A stretch of 64,000 bases of DNA from Aspidapion aeneum (GCA_963576565.1 OY755047.1:23443171-23507170), one strand, 5' to 3'. Shown: positions 23,244 to 34,405, counted from the first letter of the stretch. Numbers and translations: made by a program. The notes: generated by a model from the sequence alone, not told the origin.

Positions 23244-23399
23244 CTGAAAGTTTTTTTACGATATTCTTCGCCTACTTTTACTCATTTAGATTTTGAGGTT
23301 AGGTTATATGTTTTGCTTTTGTGTTAAATATGCCACTTACAATAGATTCAATTAAATACCGAATCATTATTATTTTAAGCATTAAGAAACAACTGTTAC

Positions 23400-23560
23400 A
23401 CTGGCTAGTCCTGCCTATGTACTGCCTAGTCTTGCATATGCACTGCTCAGTCCTACATTTAGCCTGCATATGCACTGCCTAATCCTGCATTTAGAGGTAC
23501 TCCCTAGTCTTGCCTAATAACTACCTAGCACCGCCTAAAAATTTGTACACCTTTCTGCCT
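23400..23560 (+). repeat. Degenerate ~22-bp minisatellite
   Basis: Imperfect units of the type CTGCCTAGTCCTGCATATGCA, about six to seven copies, for example CTGCCTATGTACTGCCTAGTC and TGCCTAATCCTGCATTTAG. It lies between the SWIM/YqaJ-type fragment and the THAP pseudogene. Confidence 0.75.
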
Positions 23561-23683
23561 ATTATAGTTGTTCACCCCTTGTAATAAACATAACATCAAA
23601 AATATCATCGTCATTTACGAAATAGATATATTATAGACAACGTGAGAAAAATTAATAGAAACAATTTAGTTATACTCACATCA

Positions 23684-23862
23684 AAGTGATCTTTACAAAT
23701 GTAAAGTGAAGATGTATTAGACAAGACCCTTGGGTCTCTTCGAGCAAGTTCTAGCCACTTTTTTCGTTATTTTACTGCTGTAGGCACATGAATAAATAGT
23801 TTTTCAGGTGTTTTTATGCTAGTATTTAAACACTGAGGCACTACACGCCACTCATAGGACAT
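23684..23862 (-). pseudogene. THAP-domain protein, N-terminal fragment with stop codon
   Basis: On the minus strand an ATG at 23862 starts MSYEWRVVPQCLNTSIKTPE, then KLFIHVPTAVK and, after an in-frame TAA (23764-23766), RKKWLELARRDPRVLS and SSLYICKDHFDV. Order and spacing fit a THAP zinc finger (C2CH): one Cys (VPQC), the KLF-x-x-VP block, R-K-x-W, and C-x-x-HF at the end. The first zinc-binding Cys expected two to four residues before VPQC is Arg here. With the stop and the missing ligand it cannot make a normal domain. THAP domains are DNA-binding modules of P-element-like transposases and of related insect repeats. Confidence 0.85.
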
Positions 23863-24250
23863 TTTTTTACATAAAAAATAGTAAAAACACAGACCAAAAA
23901 CAAATAAACACTTGAATGCCATGTATCTGTCCGCGAGTTTACTGCGCTGTGGCGTCATTGCAACGCCATGCTAGAAATGAGCGTTTTAGCGGCAAATTCA
24001 AATCGGAAATTAGAAAACTTGATTTTAAATATAGTCATGATAAAATATACTATTTTAATATTTTGCGTAGCAAATTAGAGATCTATGTATCATTTTAAAC
24101 TCTTTTCTAAAATTTGTCAAATACCCTATATTAGGGATGTCTTTTAAGTTTAGCATATGCAGCTAAAATAAAACAGTGGATAACTTTTAAAGATTTTATT
24201 GTTTCTTGAAGTATTCTCCACGAAAACTGATGCACTTTTACATGCTTAAA
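23863..24250. other. Spacer
   Basis: No feature recognised between the THAP start and the SINE. The region upstream of the THAP start (23863-23960) is G+C-richer and may be its old 5' region. Confidence 0.3.
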
Positions 24251-24828
24251 GCGGCAGGGTAGTGTCGTGGTATTGTCGTCGGCGTCACATGCAGAAGGTA
24301 CCAGGCTCGCGTCTCGAACAACGCTGCAAAAACAAAAAAATCCGTTGCCCTGCGATGCGTGATATAAGTTGACCTTGAACATCGAGAATATACTTAGGTG
24401 TAGTCCAGGAGCCGACACGCAGCCAGCCGAGGAACCAGGGATAATAACCCAGGAGCCTGCTATAAGTGCTATATAGTCGGAACCAGGATGGTGCGAGCAT
24501 AAATCTCCTACAGTCAACTCACGACGACCACGACTGTTGCGCTAAAAAGGAAAGAAGTCTGTCATCTATAACCAAGTTCGGCTGGGACGATAGCGGTGTT
24601 AGATATATATATATATATAAGTCTAACATGTTGCAGGACCACCTTTCGGAAGGGGTGTAAAAGCGTGGGTCGACAAGGAGTTGTCAGGCAAAATTAAGTC
24701 ATCTTCGAGAAAGAAAATTTGCATCCTAGGGGGCACGTGCATCAGTTTGATGTATGGACAAATCGGGGTTTGCAAAAAGTGTGCCTTGCCGCTAGACCAA
24801 TAAATTGTCTTCCCACCACTACTACTAA
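24251..24828 (+). mobile_element. tRNA-derived SINE, copy 3 (near full length)
   Basis: It starts GCGGCAGGGTAGTGTCGTGG with a tRNA-like head (GTCACATGCAGAAGGTACC, then a B-box-like GGCTCGCGTCTCG). The body shares long blocks with 32305-32773 (CAAGTTGACCTTGAACATCG... on the plus strand, CTAACATGTTGCAGGACCAC, GGGTTTGCAAAAAG) and ends in a short CTA triplet tail. A TA microsatellite (24603-24620) sits inside. At about 580 bp it is long for a SINE. Frames of 70-128 codons on the minus strand are shadows of this repeat. Confidence 0.85.
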
Positions 24829-25201
24829 CTAACATTGAGTAACAAAAACTAGTAATTACTTCTACTCGTTAATTAACATGATACTTTATCAAGATTAAAA
24901 GTCGACACGTAATTAGATTTTCTAAATGAAAGAAAGGACAACTTCTTAGAAATATTCCTTTGTAAAATAAAAAGCAAAGCGTTTAGAATTTCATTCTCAG
25001 AATCATATTTATCGTATATATTTTTTTATGATGTGTATACAAGAAATCAGGGACTTTTTGCATGCCCCATTTTTCTCTTATCTTCTATTAGAGGTATGCG
25101 CAGTTACCTGGTTTGAACCTTGTCCTTTACTAAAGGATAGTGTTTGACCTTACTTGTGTTCCAAATACGCAGGCTAATAGTTCCTTTAGTTAGAGACAGT
25201 A
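24829..25201. other. Spacer
   Basis: No feature recognised. Confidence 0.35.
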
Positions 25202-25479
25202 GACACTTATTGAAATAAAACCTGACCTTATTTAAAAATCGACCCTACGGGGACAGATTTACATATAAAAAGCAGCTGCTTTGCTTCAAATTTCGGCCTT
25301 TGTGTATTTAAAAACCGGATTTATTAGTGTCCGTACTTATTAAATGGAAGTTAGCGACTGTATTATTAAATTTGGCTTTCGTATGTCAATTTTGAGAGGT
25401 CAGCTGTTAGTTTTCTGTGTGAATGTGTCAGAATAAAGTCGATTCTAAAATAAAGTCAGGTTTTATTCCAATAAGTCCC
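25202..25479. mobile_element. MITE with ~45-bp terminal inverted repeats, TA target
   Basis: The left end GACACTTATTGAAATAAAAC pairs with the right end (inverse GGGACTTATTGGAATAAAAC), and the match continues for about 45 bp with a few differences. TA flanks both sides (25200-25201 and 25480-25481). Its terminal 20 bp match the MITE at 4031-4292, so both likely used the same transposase; the interiors also share a GGCCTTTGTGTATT block. Confidence 0.88.
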
Positions 25480-25902
25480 TAGTGTCTCCGCGCACATAAC
25501 GTTATGTCAAAATATAATGTAAATTTAAAATATTTTTGATACTACAACTAACCATAAGTCATCAATGTTCTGTGAAGTGCGTAAAACAAATAAGAAGTAT
25601 ACAGTAAACACAGACCTAATCCTATATTTTCCTGTCAGTTTTTCACTGTTATTGCTCTTTCAGTTTTTCCCTAGTTGTTTTTAGAGCTTTTTAATTAATT
25701 TTGCCTACAGAACACAAAGCAGGCTTTGGACAGATAAATAAAGGATAAAAAATAAAAAATATTGTCTGCAAAAGATCAAAACTGGGCTTCTAAAATTACG
25801 TAACATCTGTCAATTAATGTGGCATTTATAAAGGATAAAGTTAGCTAAAGGAGGGCTAAAGGTCCCTATTATTACAACTAACACGTGCAAGACGTGCAAG
25901 TA
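25480..25902. other. Spacer
   Basis: No feature recognised. Confidence 0.35.
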
Positions 25903-26101
25903 CAGTATGTCCAATTAGTAGCGGAACATTTATTATAAATATCTCGAAAAACAGAAATAATCTACAAGCAAGGTGACACTAAGATCGATAATTATATGCC
26001 CTAAAACCTTTCCTTAAAACATTTTTTCTAAAACCGTTATTTTTCGAGTTATTTGGGGGTCTCGGTACTTCGGTGTTCCTCTTCATATGGGACACCCTCC
26101 C
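25903..26101. mobile_element. Short degenerate fold-back mariner-like MITE
   Basis: It starts CAGTATGTCCAATTAG after TA; the right end ATGGGACACCCTCCC is followed by TA. Inner blocks pair imperfectly (AAATATCTCGAAAAACAG with the inverse of a copy near 26030-26055). It is about 200 bp and non-coding. Confidence 0.6.
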
Positions 26102-26219
26102 TATATAGTTAAGTTCGTAATATAAAGCGGGCAAAAGTATTGGTTCGTCTCTCATGAAAAGTGTAAATAAATTCATTTCTACGGCACATTCCGGGTTTAT
26201 TCTTTAAATGCTCCCTAGG

Positions 26220-26760
26220 AAGTAAATGTTGTCTTAAATTCACGATTACCATTAATCAATATCAGTTATATGACATAAATTTGATAGTTTTGACATTTTT
26301 GGTGAATACTTTCAATAATAAATCTTACCCCACACTACTACTACTTCAATAATAAATCTTACTTCAAAGTTCTCCTGTTGCAAAGCAGGAGAGCAGGTTA
26401 TGTCAAATGTTCTCTTGAAAGTGATCCCTTTCGCGTCAGTTTCAAGTTATACAATAAACTGACCATTGGTAACGGTGAATTGAAGAGAAAATTTACTCCC
26501 AGTATCTCCCGGAAGTGAATTTTCAAATCAATCCACGCTTACCATTGGTAGACATTAGACATCTGACTTTAATTTGTTAGTAATGACATGTTTTTGTAAG
26601 TGTTTGCAATAGAAATATTACTTTAAAGTTCTCTAATTACGAAGCAGGAGGGCAGTTGTGTCAAATATTCACCCAAAAATGATCCCTTGCACGTTAGTTT
26701 TAAGTCCGATACCATAAACTGACCAATGGTAACCGTGGAATTGACCTTTGACCCTGAAAT
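26220..26760. repeat. Two tandem ~262-bp units, each with inverted ends
   Basis: Blocks such as AAAGTTCTCCTGTTGCAAAG, GCAGGAG.GCAG, GTGATCCCTTTCGCGTCAG and AAACTGACCATTGGTAACGG recur about 262 bp later in diverged form (26608-26744). Each unit starts with CACG.TTACCATT and ends with the inverse (AATGGTAACCGTGGAATTGA), so each looks like a MITE and the pair is a tandem duplication. Confidence 0.75.
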
Positions 26761-27365
26761 AAGAAGATTTTTTAAGTAATGACCCATGGAGCTCTTAATT
26801 TTTATCCAACAAAGTTAGGTTAAAACTAAATGTTTTTTCTTAAAGTCGCGTATATACACTTTGCCTTTTTGTTTTCCTGTGTTTCCTAAAGTCGGAAATG
26901 TTTTATAATGTACTTTTATGCCACTGAATGAAACCCTAATGCATAACAGTGAACAAAGAGCCCTAAAATAAAACTGAGAATATTCATTTTATGCTTTTTA
27001 AATTTTTACCGTAAAACGTTAAGGGCTGCTTTTTTAAATGTTTAAGTGACACACTTAAGTGTTAATTATCACCTACCCTATACCGTCGACATGGGTTAGG
27101 TGATGGTAAACACTTAGGTGGTCTACACAACCAGAGTCCAGCAAGTTCAATGCTATTCTTGCGGCTTTTATCCTGCGAGTCTCATCCACTAATCTCTCTG
27201 ATGGATTCTGACAGCTGCTTGGTTATCATTATATTTCCTAAGCGCCACTTTCAGTTATTTGGTCACATTCTAAAGAATCCTGTACTTGGTTTCGCCAAAT
27301 AATAACAAGGGACCAGCAGGTGCTTGGGGCTTTTATTCCGCTGGATAAAATTGGTGCAAACTGAG
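26761..27365. other. Spacer containing one hairpin
   Basis: Only the 27052-27120 hairpin was recognised. Confidence 0.35.
27052..27120. repeat. Imperfect 69-bp hairpin
   Basis: Arms 27052-27078 (CACTTAAGTGTTAATTATCA...) and 27094-27120 pair at about 22 of 27 positions around a 15-nt loop. Could be a very short MITE remnant; no target duplication seen. Confidence 0.6.
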
Positions 27366-28548
27366 TCTACTACTACTACTACTATGTCGGATTAGAAAGT
27401 TTTTCTACGTTGTCTGACGCCTATTCTCCACCTCATTCGATCCTGACAATTATCTTCTGTCAGGTTTTGGACTTATTGATCTTTGGATTGACTGTTGCCA
27501 TTCCAGTTTAAGACGCCCTCTTTTTCTACGCCCTATTGGTTGCCATTCTAGGACCTTCTTTAGTCGTTCATCCGTTGTAATGTCATCCGTTATGCTTCCC
27601 CCGATTGCCAATCTCTCTTTTATGATCTCATTTCTTATATGAATGTTATGTTCTAGATATTCTCATTGATCTTCTTATTAAAGACATCCATTAACCTTTT
27701 TGCTTTTACTATTATTTTTTCTAGTTCTTTACAACCTGTTCCTGTTTTATCAAATGTGACATACTCATTGCATGGATATATTGTTTGTCCATTGTCTAGT
27801 TCTAACTCACTTGATTCGTTTCCAATGCATAAGTACTGCGTCTTGTCCACGTTCACTATTAACCCCCACGTTGGGTATTTTTCCGTTAATTCACTCATTA
27901 TATACTCCATGTCTTTTTATCATTAGCTACAATCACTTGGTCGCCAGCAAACTGTAGTGTGTATTTAGTAAATCGGTCGTTTAGTTGTATTCCCATGCTG
28001 TGTACTTTACGTTTCCAGTTTTTTAGAGCTAGTGCGATATATATTTTTGAAGAATTGGACAAATGCACTATCCCAGTCGTACGCCTTTCGTTACCAGGAA
28101 TTCCTTTAAAAGTCCGAAATTCCTCTGTAATTGTTGCAATCCAGCTTGTTTCCTTTTTTATGTATTTAGGATATAAATTCTATTTTCCAATCATCAGGTA
28201 CTGGATGTACGTTTATGCATTAATTGATAATAATATATGTGAGATTTTCTAGTGGTTTCTCTGATCCATATTTGAACATTTCAGCGTGTATTGCCCCAGG
28301 TCCGCTAGCTTTTACGTATTTAAGCTTTTTAATACTATTCTTTATCATTTCTTTTTCAATAATTACAGATATTTGAGTCTCGTTTCCTGCAGCAATCGCT
28401 TGTAGTTTTCTGTCCATTGTTTGATGATCGGAATGTCTACTTTTTCATTTGTTGGGTTTTTTACCGTTGAAATAAATTTCCATACTTCAGAAATCTTTAT
28501 TTTTTCCATGCTTATCGAATTTCCGTGCGTATCCAATTTCTTAACTAA
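27366..28548 (-). pseudogene. RTE-like non-LTR retrotransposon, reverse transcriptase region, internally deleted
   Basis: Minus strand. The upstream part (near 28540-28400) reads ISMEKIKISEVWKFI. Next, the RT finger block IKKLKYVKASGPGAIHAEMF sits at about 28330-28270. Near 27955-27920 is FAGDQVIVAND (motif C, normally F/Y-A-D-D; the first catalytic Asp is Gly here), then YPTWGLIVNVDKTQYLCIGN (27870-27810). The 3' end is a TAG triplet tail (CTA on the plus strand at 27366). Compared with the second copy at 62930-63832, about 390 bp carrying motif A and the GF-x-x-x-RSC block are missing between 28050 and 28120. Stops and frameshifts are present. The copy is dead. Confidence 0.85.
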
Positions 28549-30462
28549 CCTTTATAAAAATTGGTGGATTTTTACTGCTGTTTGATTAGGCTTACATTTT
28601 ATCGGCTTTTTGACTTACTAAAGACGTTCACTAAAGTATTGGAAATCTTAATTTTTTGTTGTGTTTTTAACTTGACTAAAAAAAGGCAGTAATTGATTAT
28701 GCAATATTCATTGCTGTCTTTTTGAACTCTACCACTCCATAACAGTTGGAAAGTTTTAAACACGGGTTTTGAGTCGTGGCTTTTCTTTTGAGCCAAAATG
28801 TTCAGCCCTAATCAATTTTGTTAATGCCTGCAATAACTTCAGTGGTTTTTTTCAAATGATACCTATTTTCCAAGCCTTGCCACACCTAGTGCGTGTAACG
28901 ATCCCATCGCTCTTAATGCTTTCATGCCAGTCTTATCTGACAGCTAAATTAACACGAGTTCCGCGGTGTCTATATGGCTGCTACAATGGGTATTTTATCG
29001 AAATACAAACAGTTTTGTCAACGAACGTAATTTTAGCACGAAGAATGCTTTAAATTGGTTATGTCTTTCCCTCGCTCTATCAAGATCTTTCTAATCTTGA
29101 ATGTATTTTCATCGAACAGCATTAAAATTACTTTCTTAAATGTCTCGGATTTTTTTCTCGATTTAAAGTACAAAATATTTTGGTGAGAAGTGGTAAAGAT
29201 ATTGTATTTTTCTACTTTTAATTGTGACAAGTAATCTCGATAACTTATCATTTAAAATTTTTTTAGTTAGTTATTCGATCATCACTCATGATTATACGTA
29301 CTTTAAGCTATGCGATTTAAATATTTTTAGGGTTGCATGTATATACTCGTAGATATTCAAGGCTAGTTCTTTTAATTATTTCACTCATGGAACGACTGTC
29401 ATTGACTTCTTACCAAACTTAATGTCTTCGACAGAAATTAGAAATAAAAAACTCCACAAAAGTTAAAAATAGAAAGGTAGGACCATAACCCAACAGCCTT
29501 AAACTAATCCCGTTTTAATTACGCGCGATTTTTATTCCTAGCACATAACTACGAATTGATGAATAGGGTCAATTTCTACCCTTATCAAAGGCTTTTTAAT
29601 TGAAGCTCTTCGTTTGGTAAAAAGCCCTGTGACAAAAATACATGTTTTGTAGCATACAGTTATACCCGAGAACAGCAAACACGGCTGTTCTTGGGTTATA
29701 CCTTATAGCAGACGAGTTTTTAAATATACTTTAGCATTGGTGATTAAGCAGTAAGGGAGTCTCAGATTGTGTCTTGATTACGAAAAGCTAAATAACGTGC
29801 CTAACGAAGATAGTTATATCCTACCCGATGTCGACGGCAGATCAAAAATATTAATAATTTAAATAATTTATTTACAATTTAGTTTAATAATACTTTCCTT
29901 TTCTGTATCTTATCTTCATGGCTACAGTTGACAATCAACATAACAGTTTTAAACTTGGATGCCATTATCTTGAATTTTTTAATAACCAGAAGTTTGATCA
30001 CACTATTTTGCGTTGGACAAAAATAAAATACTAGGATAGAATTACTAGACTGTGTTTTGACCTTAGGAAGCTCAATCTGGTGAATAACGAAGATAATTAT
30101 CCTCTACCCAGTTTCGACGATAGACTAATAATAATTTAGATAGCCTAACTAAAAGTTGGATTAATTCCACTCTCCCTCTCGATCTATTCTATCTGCGCGA
30201 ATTAGATTTTATTTGTAATCGATCTTTTCATTGATTGATATGTATAGCACTTTACTTTCGCCTGCTCTTGTTCTGGTTTCTCTCGTATCTCGGTAGATGG
30301 CGCTTCTTGCGAGAGTTTTCTCACTATTTACATAGGATTAGAAACAAAACCATCTAATTAACTTCGCAAGAGTGTCACATTGATCAAGCAGTGTTCTGAG
30401 AAGTCCCATAAGGACGAAAGAGTTAACTGTCAACACTTATTAGGTGTCCATTAGAACTTGGA
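28549..30462. other. 1.9 kb unassigned
   Basis: Frames of 65-94 codons at 28599-29251 have no recognisable domain. No repeat identified. Confidence 0.35.
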
Positions 30463-30575
30463 CCCCCGTGAGGTTATGCTTTCAAGCCACCCACGGAAAA
30501 ATATGAGAGGAACAAAAACTCATTTTTACCCGATTAGCCATGAAACTTGTTTGATTTTTAAGATTCGTAATCACG
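30463..30575 (+). repeat. Short dispersed repeat, copy 1
   Basis: GGACCCCCGTGAGG...TTTCAAGC.ACCCACGGAAAAATAT and CCCGATTAGCCATGAAACTT match 34490-34600 closely. The right end has lost the CACGGGTAC terminus. Confidence 0.8.
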
Positions 30576-31238
30576 ATGGAAACTATAATCTTAAATACAT
30601 TCGTCACGACCTTGTCCTTCTTCAATTTCATGTTCCTTAAATTGATATTGTAGTTTTTTTATGGACATGGAGGTTTTCTATAAACAACTTTTTAATTGAT
30701 TTTCTAAACCTCGGGCTATTAATGGAAATAGAGGCTACCAACTTTTTTTGTTTATTGGGTTAGAAAAAAAGCTTAAAGCGTCCGGCATCCGCGTTGGTGT
30801 ACGAAACGTATTTGTGTTTGTCGTATGGAGACTTTTGTTTACGTAATTTAATTTTTTTCCTGCAAATAGATCCCTCTGTGAACAGTCGAATAGGTATTTT
30901 GCAGGATACCTATTTCGTTTCAAAATATTTTTTTTAATTTAAATTCAAAACGTTTTATGCTTATTTGTGTTTAGTTTTTCCCTAACAACTGCATACTTAG
31001 ATATACTTTTATTTTCTACATAGTTGATTTCTTGCAAAATGTTAGGTTATGTAAGATTACTGGCAAATATTAGCTGATCACACGTAAATAAATTTTACGG
31101 AAGTAACCCTTACTGTGTAAATATAAGGGACAAATATTTCAGACTTTTCCAAATTTAAACTTCAAAAAGATTTCGATTTAGAATTATGCAAAGTTTCTAT
31201 TAAAAAATAATTTAAAAGCCAGGCTTCTCGCAGTTTAA
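30576..31238. other. Unassigned spacer
   Basis: No feature recognised. Confidence 0.35.
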
Positions 31239-31905
31239 GAAGAGGAGAGTAGTGCTTGGTTAAATGCTTTGCATTCTTCCACACTATGTAATTTATTAGA
31301 TGATGCAACATTCAGGATATCAATATCTCTTCGAGTTTTTCGGCCTGTGTACGTGGCACACATCGGCACTTGCAACAATCAAGCTGATAAATTTAGGCTT
31401 TATACCCTGAGTTGCCAAAAAAATGCAGGAAGAGTGGCACGTCATAGGTTGATTAATGATATAACAAAACGCTCACTTACATCTGCGCACATTCCATCCA
31501 TACATGAACCATCGGGTATTTGCAGAAATGATGGCAAACGTATCGATGAAATGTCTTTATTACTCTGGAAGAATGGTAAAGCATTATTATGGGATGCTAC
31601 ATGCCGAGACATTTTATGTCAAAGTTACGTCTCCCATACACTGATTAAGGCTGGCGAAGCTGCAAGGTTAGGAAAGACACAAAAAATTCAAAATACAAAG
31701 AATTACAGGACTGAGGTTTTCTATTTGTTTCATTTGCTATCGATACCTTTGGACCTTGGGCTAGTGGAGCTAAAAACCTAATGAAGCAAATCTGCCAAAA
31801 AATAAAACATTCCAAGGCACTTAGCTTTGTTACCCAAAGAGTAAGTCTGGCAATACAACGTAGCAATGCAGCATCACTTCGCGGGACCCTTCCAGCTGAG
31901 ACAGG
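31239..31905 (+). pseudogene. Restriction-like-endonuclease-type C-terminal domain of an unidentified retroelement
   Basis: The frame is open for 171 codons; its first codon in that stretch is TTG, so it is an interior fragment. Blocks in order: SSAWLNALHSSTLCNLLD (31248-31301), FRISISLRV, LSCQKNAGRVARHRLIND (31405-31458), PSIHEPSGICRNDGKRID, and ALLWDATCRDIL (31582-31617). After one frameshift near 31725 come FAIDTFGPWASGAKNL and FVTQRVSLAIQRSNAASLRG (31831-31890). The order C/H-rich segment, RH-x-x-x-ND, K-R-x-D and W-D-x-T resembles the CCHC plus PD-(D/E)xK endonuclease tails of R2-like elements, and matches a C-terminal module I know from many invertebrate RT proteins. The Pro of K-R-P-D is Ile here and the zinc ligands are partly lost. 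No RT domain lies upstream. Confidence 0.65.
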
Positions 31906-32304
31906 TTTGAATGAAATTTTTTACATACACAATAATCAATGTGTCGATATATATTTTGCTATATGTGTTGTACAATTTTTTATTTTAATTATTTATTTCA
32001 GTTTTTACAAATTTTATTTTAATTTTAAGTCGTACCTATATAGTGAAACACAATAATGTGTAATGTCGAAAAGGGACACAGAGCTTGAGTGGCCAATTAA
32101 ACGAGACACAGCTCTATGTATCTCAGTTCTTCTACATCTTGAAAGTAAGGAATACTTAGAGCGATATATCTCATGCAAGGTCGGGACATTTACAGAGCAG
32201 ATTTCTTTTGCTCTCAAGTTTTTCCTCATCCCTGCAACTCCAGTAGTCGATTTCCAGTAGGTTTTAACGGGTGGCATGCGCTCCGAAAGGCAGTGTTCTG
32301 TAAT
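31906..32304. other. Unassigned spacer before SINE
   Basis: Contains no recognised domain; 32060-32300 may be 5' sequence belonging to the SINE or to another repeat. Confidence 0.3.
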
Positions 32305-32773
32305 AGCAAGTTGACCTTGAACATCGAAAATATACGCAGGTGTAGTCCAGGAGCCTGCTATAAGTGTTATATAGTCGGTACCAGGATCGCGCCAGCATAA
32401 ATCTTCTACAGTCAACTCACGTCGACCACACTGTTGAGCTGAAAAGGAAAGTAGTCTATCGTCTATAACCAAGTTCTGCTGGGACGATAGCGATGTTAGA
32501 TAGATGCAAGTCTAACATGTAGCAGGACCACCTTTCGGAAGGAATGTAAAAGCGTCGGTCCACTGTGCATACTTACTTCGCAGTATAAAGATCTCTGCCC
32601 TCGACAAAGAGGTGCCAGGCAAAATTAAGTCCTCTTAGAGAAAGAAAACTTGCATCCTAAGGGGCACGTCTATCAGTTTGGTAAATGGTGTACGGACAAA
32701 TCTGGGTTTGCGAAAAGGGCGCGCCGTGGGCCTAGTCGCTAGACCAAAAATGGTCTCCTCACCACTACTACTA
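32305..32773 (+). mobile_element. tRNA-derived SINE, copy 4 (5'-truncated or rearranged)
   Basis: Matches 24251-24828 from the TTGACCTTGAACATCGA block to the CTA tail (ACCACTACTACTAA at the right end). The tRNA-like head is missing and replaced by unrelated sequence. The minus-strand 152-codon frame at 32014-32472 is a shadow of this repeat. Confidence 0.82.
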
Positions 32774-33191
32774 AAAAATACTAATACTAAGAGCCCAATC
32801 AGTTTTCGCAGCAATTTCCGTCTGTACCTAAATAAGGCATCATTTCTTGCTTTATATCTAAAATTTGTTGCCCTCCCCCAAAACACATGTTTTCTGCTTT
32901 TTAATGGCCCTTCTTATCCTAATCTTTGATCAGTTTACGGGCCATTTATTCTAAGACGTCTTCTCTTTTACAAATGACAATAATAAAATGTAAATTATCG
33001 AGACATTATATTCCTTTCTGAATGTTCGGGTAATTTCCTTGGTGTTTATATAGGCCTTCGTAATCTCTTAAATTATTTGTGGCCCACGAAAATAACAAGT
33101 CCCAATATTTTCAGTATTAGTTCTGTTTTTGTAAAGTAGAATTTATTTGTGGTATTTAAAAATTAGAGGCCTCAGATAGACTTGATTGAAG
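32774..33191. other. Spacer
   Basis: No feature recognised. Confidence 0.35.
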
Positions 33192-33299
33192 TAAAGGGTG
33201 TTCCAATAAGAGGTTTCGGTTATTGGTAACGAATAAAATAAAAGATTTATAGGGTACTTGAAATTTAATTATGGCAGTGTATAGCTGGACAGTGTACAA

Positions 33300-34405
33300 T
33301 TATATGTGGAATAGAATATCCGCCAAATGACCATCACGACTTCTCCGGCAGCACATAATGCTTTTGCTGAAATTTTCTATTACTTCTAAACACATTTGTG
33401 GAGTTATGTCACTAATTATTCGTGTAATGTCTTGTTATAATTGTTAGAGGATTGTTTTTTTGCCTTGGATTTTTATTGCCCCAGAAGCGACAATTTTGCT
33501 TATTTACATAACCGTTTAAGTGGAAATAGGCCTCGTCACTGAAAATGATTTTATTGCTAAAATTACTGTCCTCCGTCTTCCTGTGTAGGATCCAATTGGA
33601 AAAAGCATGGCGTTGTCCATGATCGGCTAGCTTTAGCTTCTGTGTAATTTGAATCTTGTTAGTAGTAGTAGTGGTTGGGAGACCATTTTAGGTCTAGCGA
33701 CTAGGCACACGACGCGCCCTTTTCGCAAACCCCGATTTGTCCGTACATCATATATCAAACTGATGCACAGGATTCAAGTTTCCTTTCTCTAAGACAATTT
33801 AATTTTGACACCTCTTTGCCGAGAACAGGGATCTTTATACTGCGTAGCAAGCGTAGCAACAGTCGTGGTCATCGTGAGTTGACTGTACGAGATTTATGCT
33901 GGCGCCATCCTGGTTCCGACTATATAGCACTTATATCAGGCTCCCAGGTTATTATCTCTGGTTCCTCGGCTGGCTACACTGCCTATATTCTCGATGTTCA
34001 AGGTCAACTTACATTTGGCCTGCATCGCATCGTATGCTAATTCAGTGACGGCTGTTGAACGCTGAAAAGGAAGTGGGCGACAGGGCGACCGATTTTTTTT
34101 TGTTTTTGCAGCGTTGTTCGAGACGCGAGCCTGGTACCTTCTGCATGTGAAGCCGATGACCATACCACGGTACTACCCTGCCGCCCATTGAATCTTGAAA
34201 GGATGTAGACCTAAATATTTTTAAAAATTCGCCATGTTGAAGTTCTGCTTATGCCCAAATGTTGTGAACGTCTTTTAACAGATATTTTTCGATTTTTCGC
34301 CACACTTTTCCGAATAGCCTGAAGATTTTTAACCGAACGAGCTGTACGTTCCCGTACTTTTGCTTTGACATCTTGAACAGAGCCGGTAGTTTTGAATTTA
34401 TGCAC
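33300..34405 (-). pseudogene. Mariner/Tc1-type transposase, disrupted
   Basis: Minus strand. The N-terminal part (34405-34211) is a helix-turn-helix region of the DUF4817 kind: MHKFKTTGSVQDVKAKVRER, then RKISVKRRSQHLGISRTSTW. The SINE interrupts after this. The reading resumes at 33658 with IQITQKLKLADHGQRHAFSN and NKIIFSDEAYFHLNGYVNKQ (first catalytic Asp in FSDE). Sequence expected to carry the second and third acidic residues is missing (about 33445), and the reading resumes in another frame with MCLEVIENFSKSIMCCRRSR and GHLADILFH (the C-terminus, near 33310). SINE insertion, internal deletion and frameshift make it inactive. Confidence 0.85.
33659..34187 (-). mobile_element. tRNA-derived SINE, copy 5, with 10-bp target duplication
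   Basis: TTGAATCTTG occurs at 33649-33658 and at 34188-34197, so the boundaries are exact: 529 bp. In minus sense the element starts TGGGCGGCAGGGTAGTACCG with a tRNA-like head (TCGGCTTCACATGCAGAAGG, then GGCTCGCGTCTCG as B box) and ends with a CTA triplet tail (TAG on the plus strand). This is the best-defined copy and fixes the ends and polarity of the family. Confidence 0.93.

Noticed and set aside
32014..32472. 152-codon minus-strand frame, and 128 codons at 24131-24517
   Set aside because: Both lie inside or across SINE copies, and the encoded similarity between them is only the shared repeat.
27366..34187. Shared CTA/TAG triplet tail of the SINE and the RTE-like element as evidence that the SINE uses its machinery
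   Set aside because: In sense orientation the SINE tail is ACT-type while the RTE-like tail is AGT-type, so the tails are complementary and not the same.
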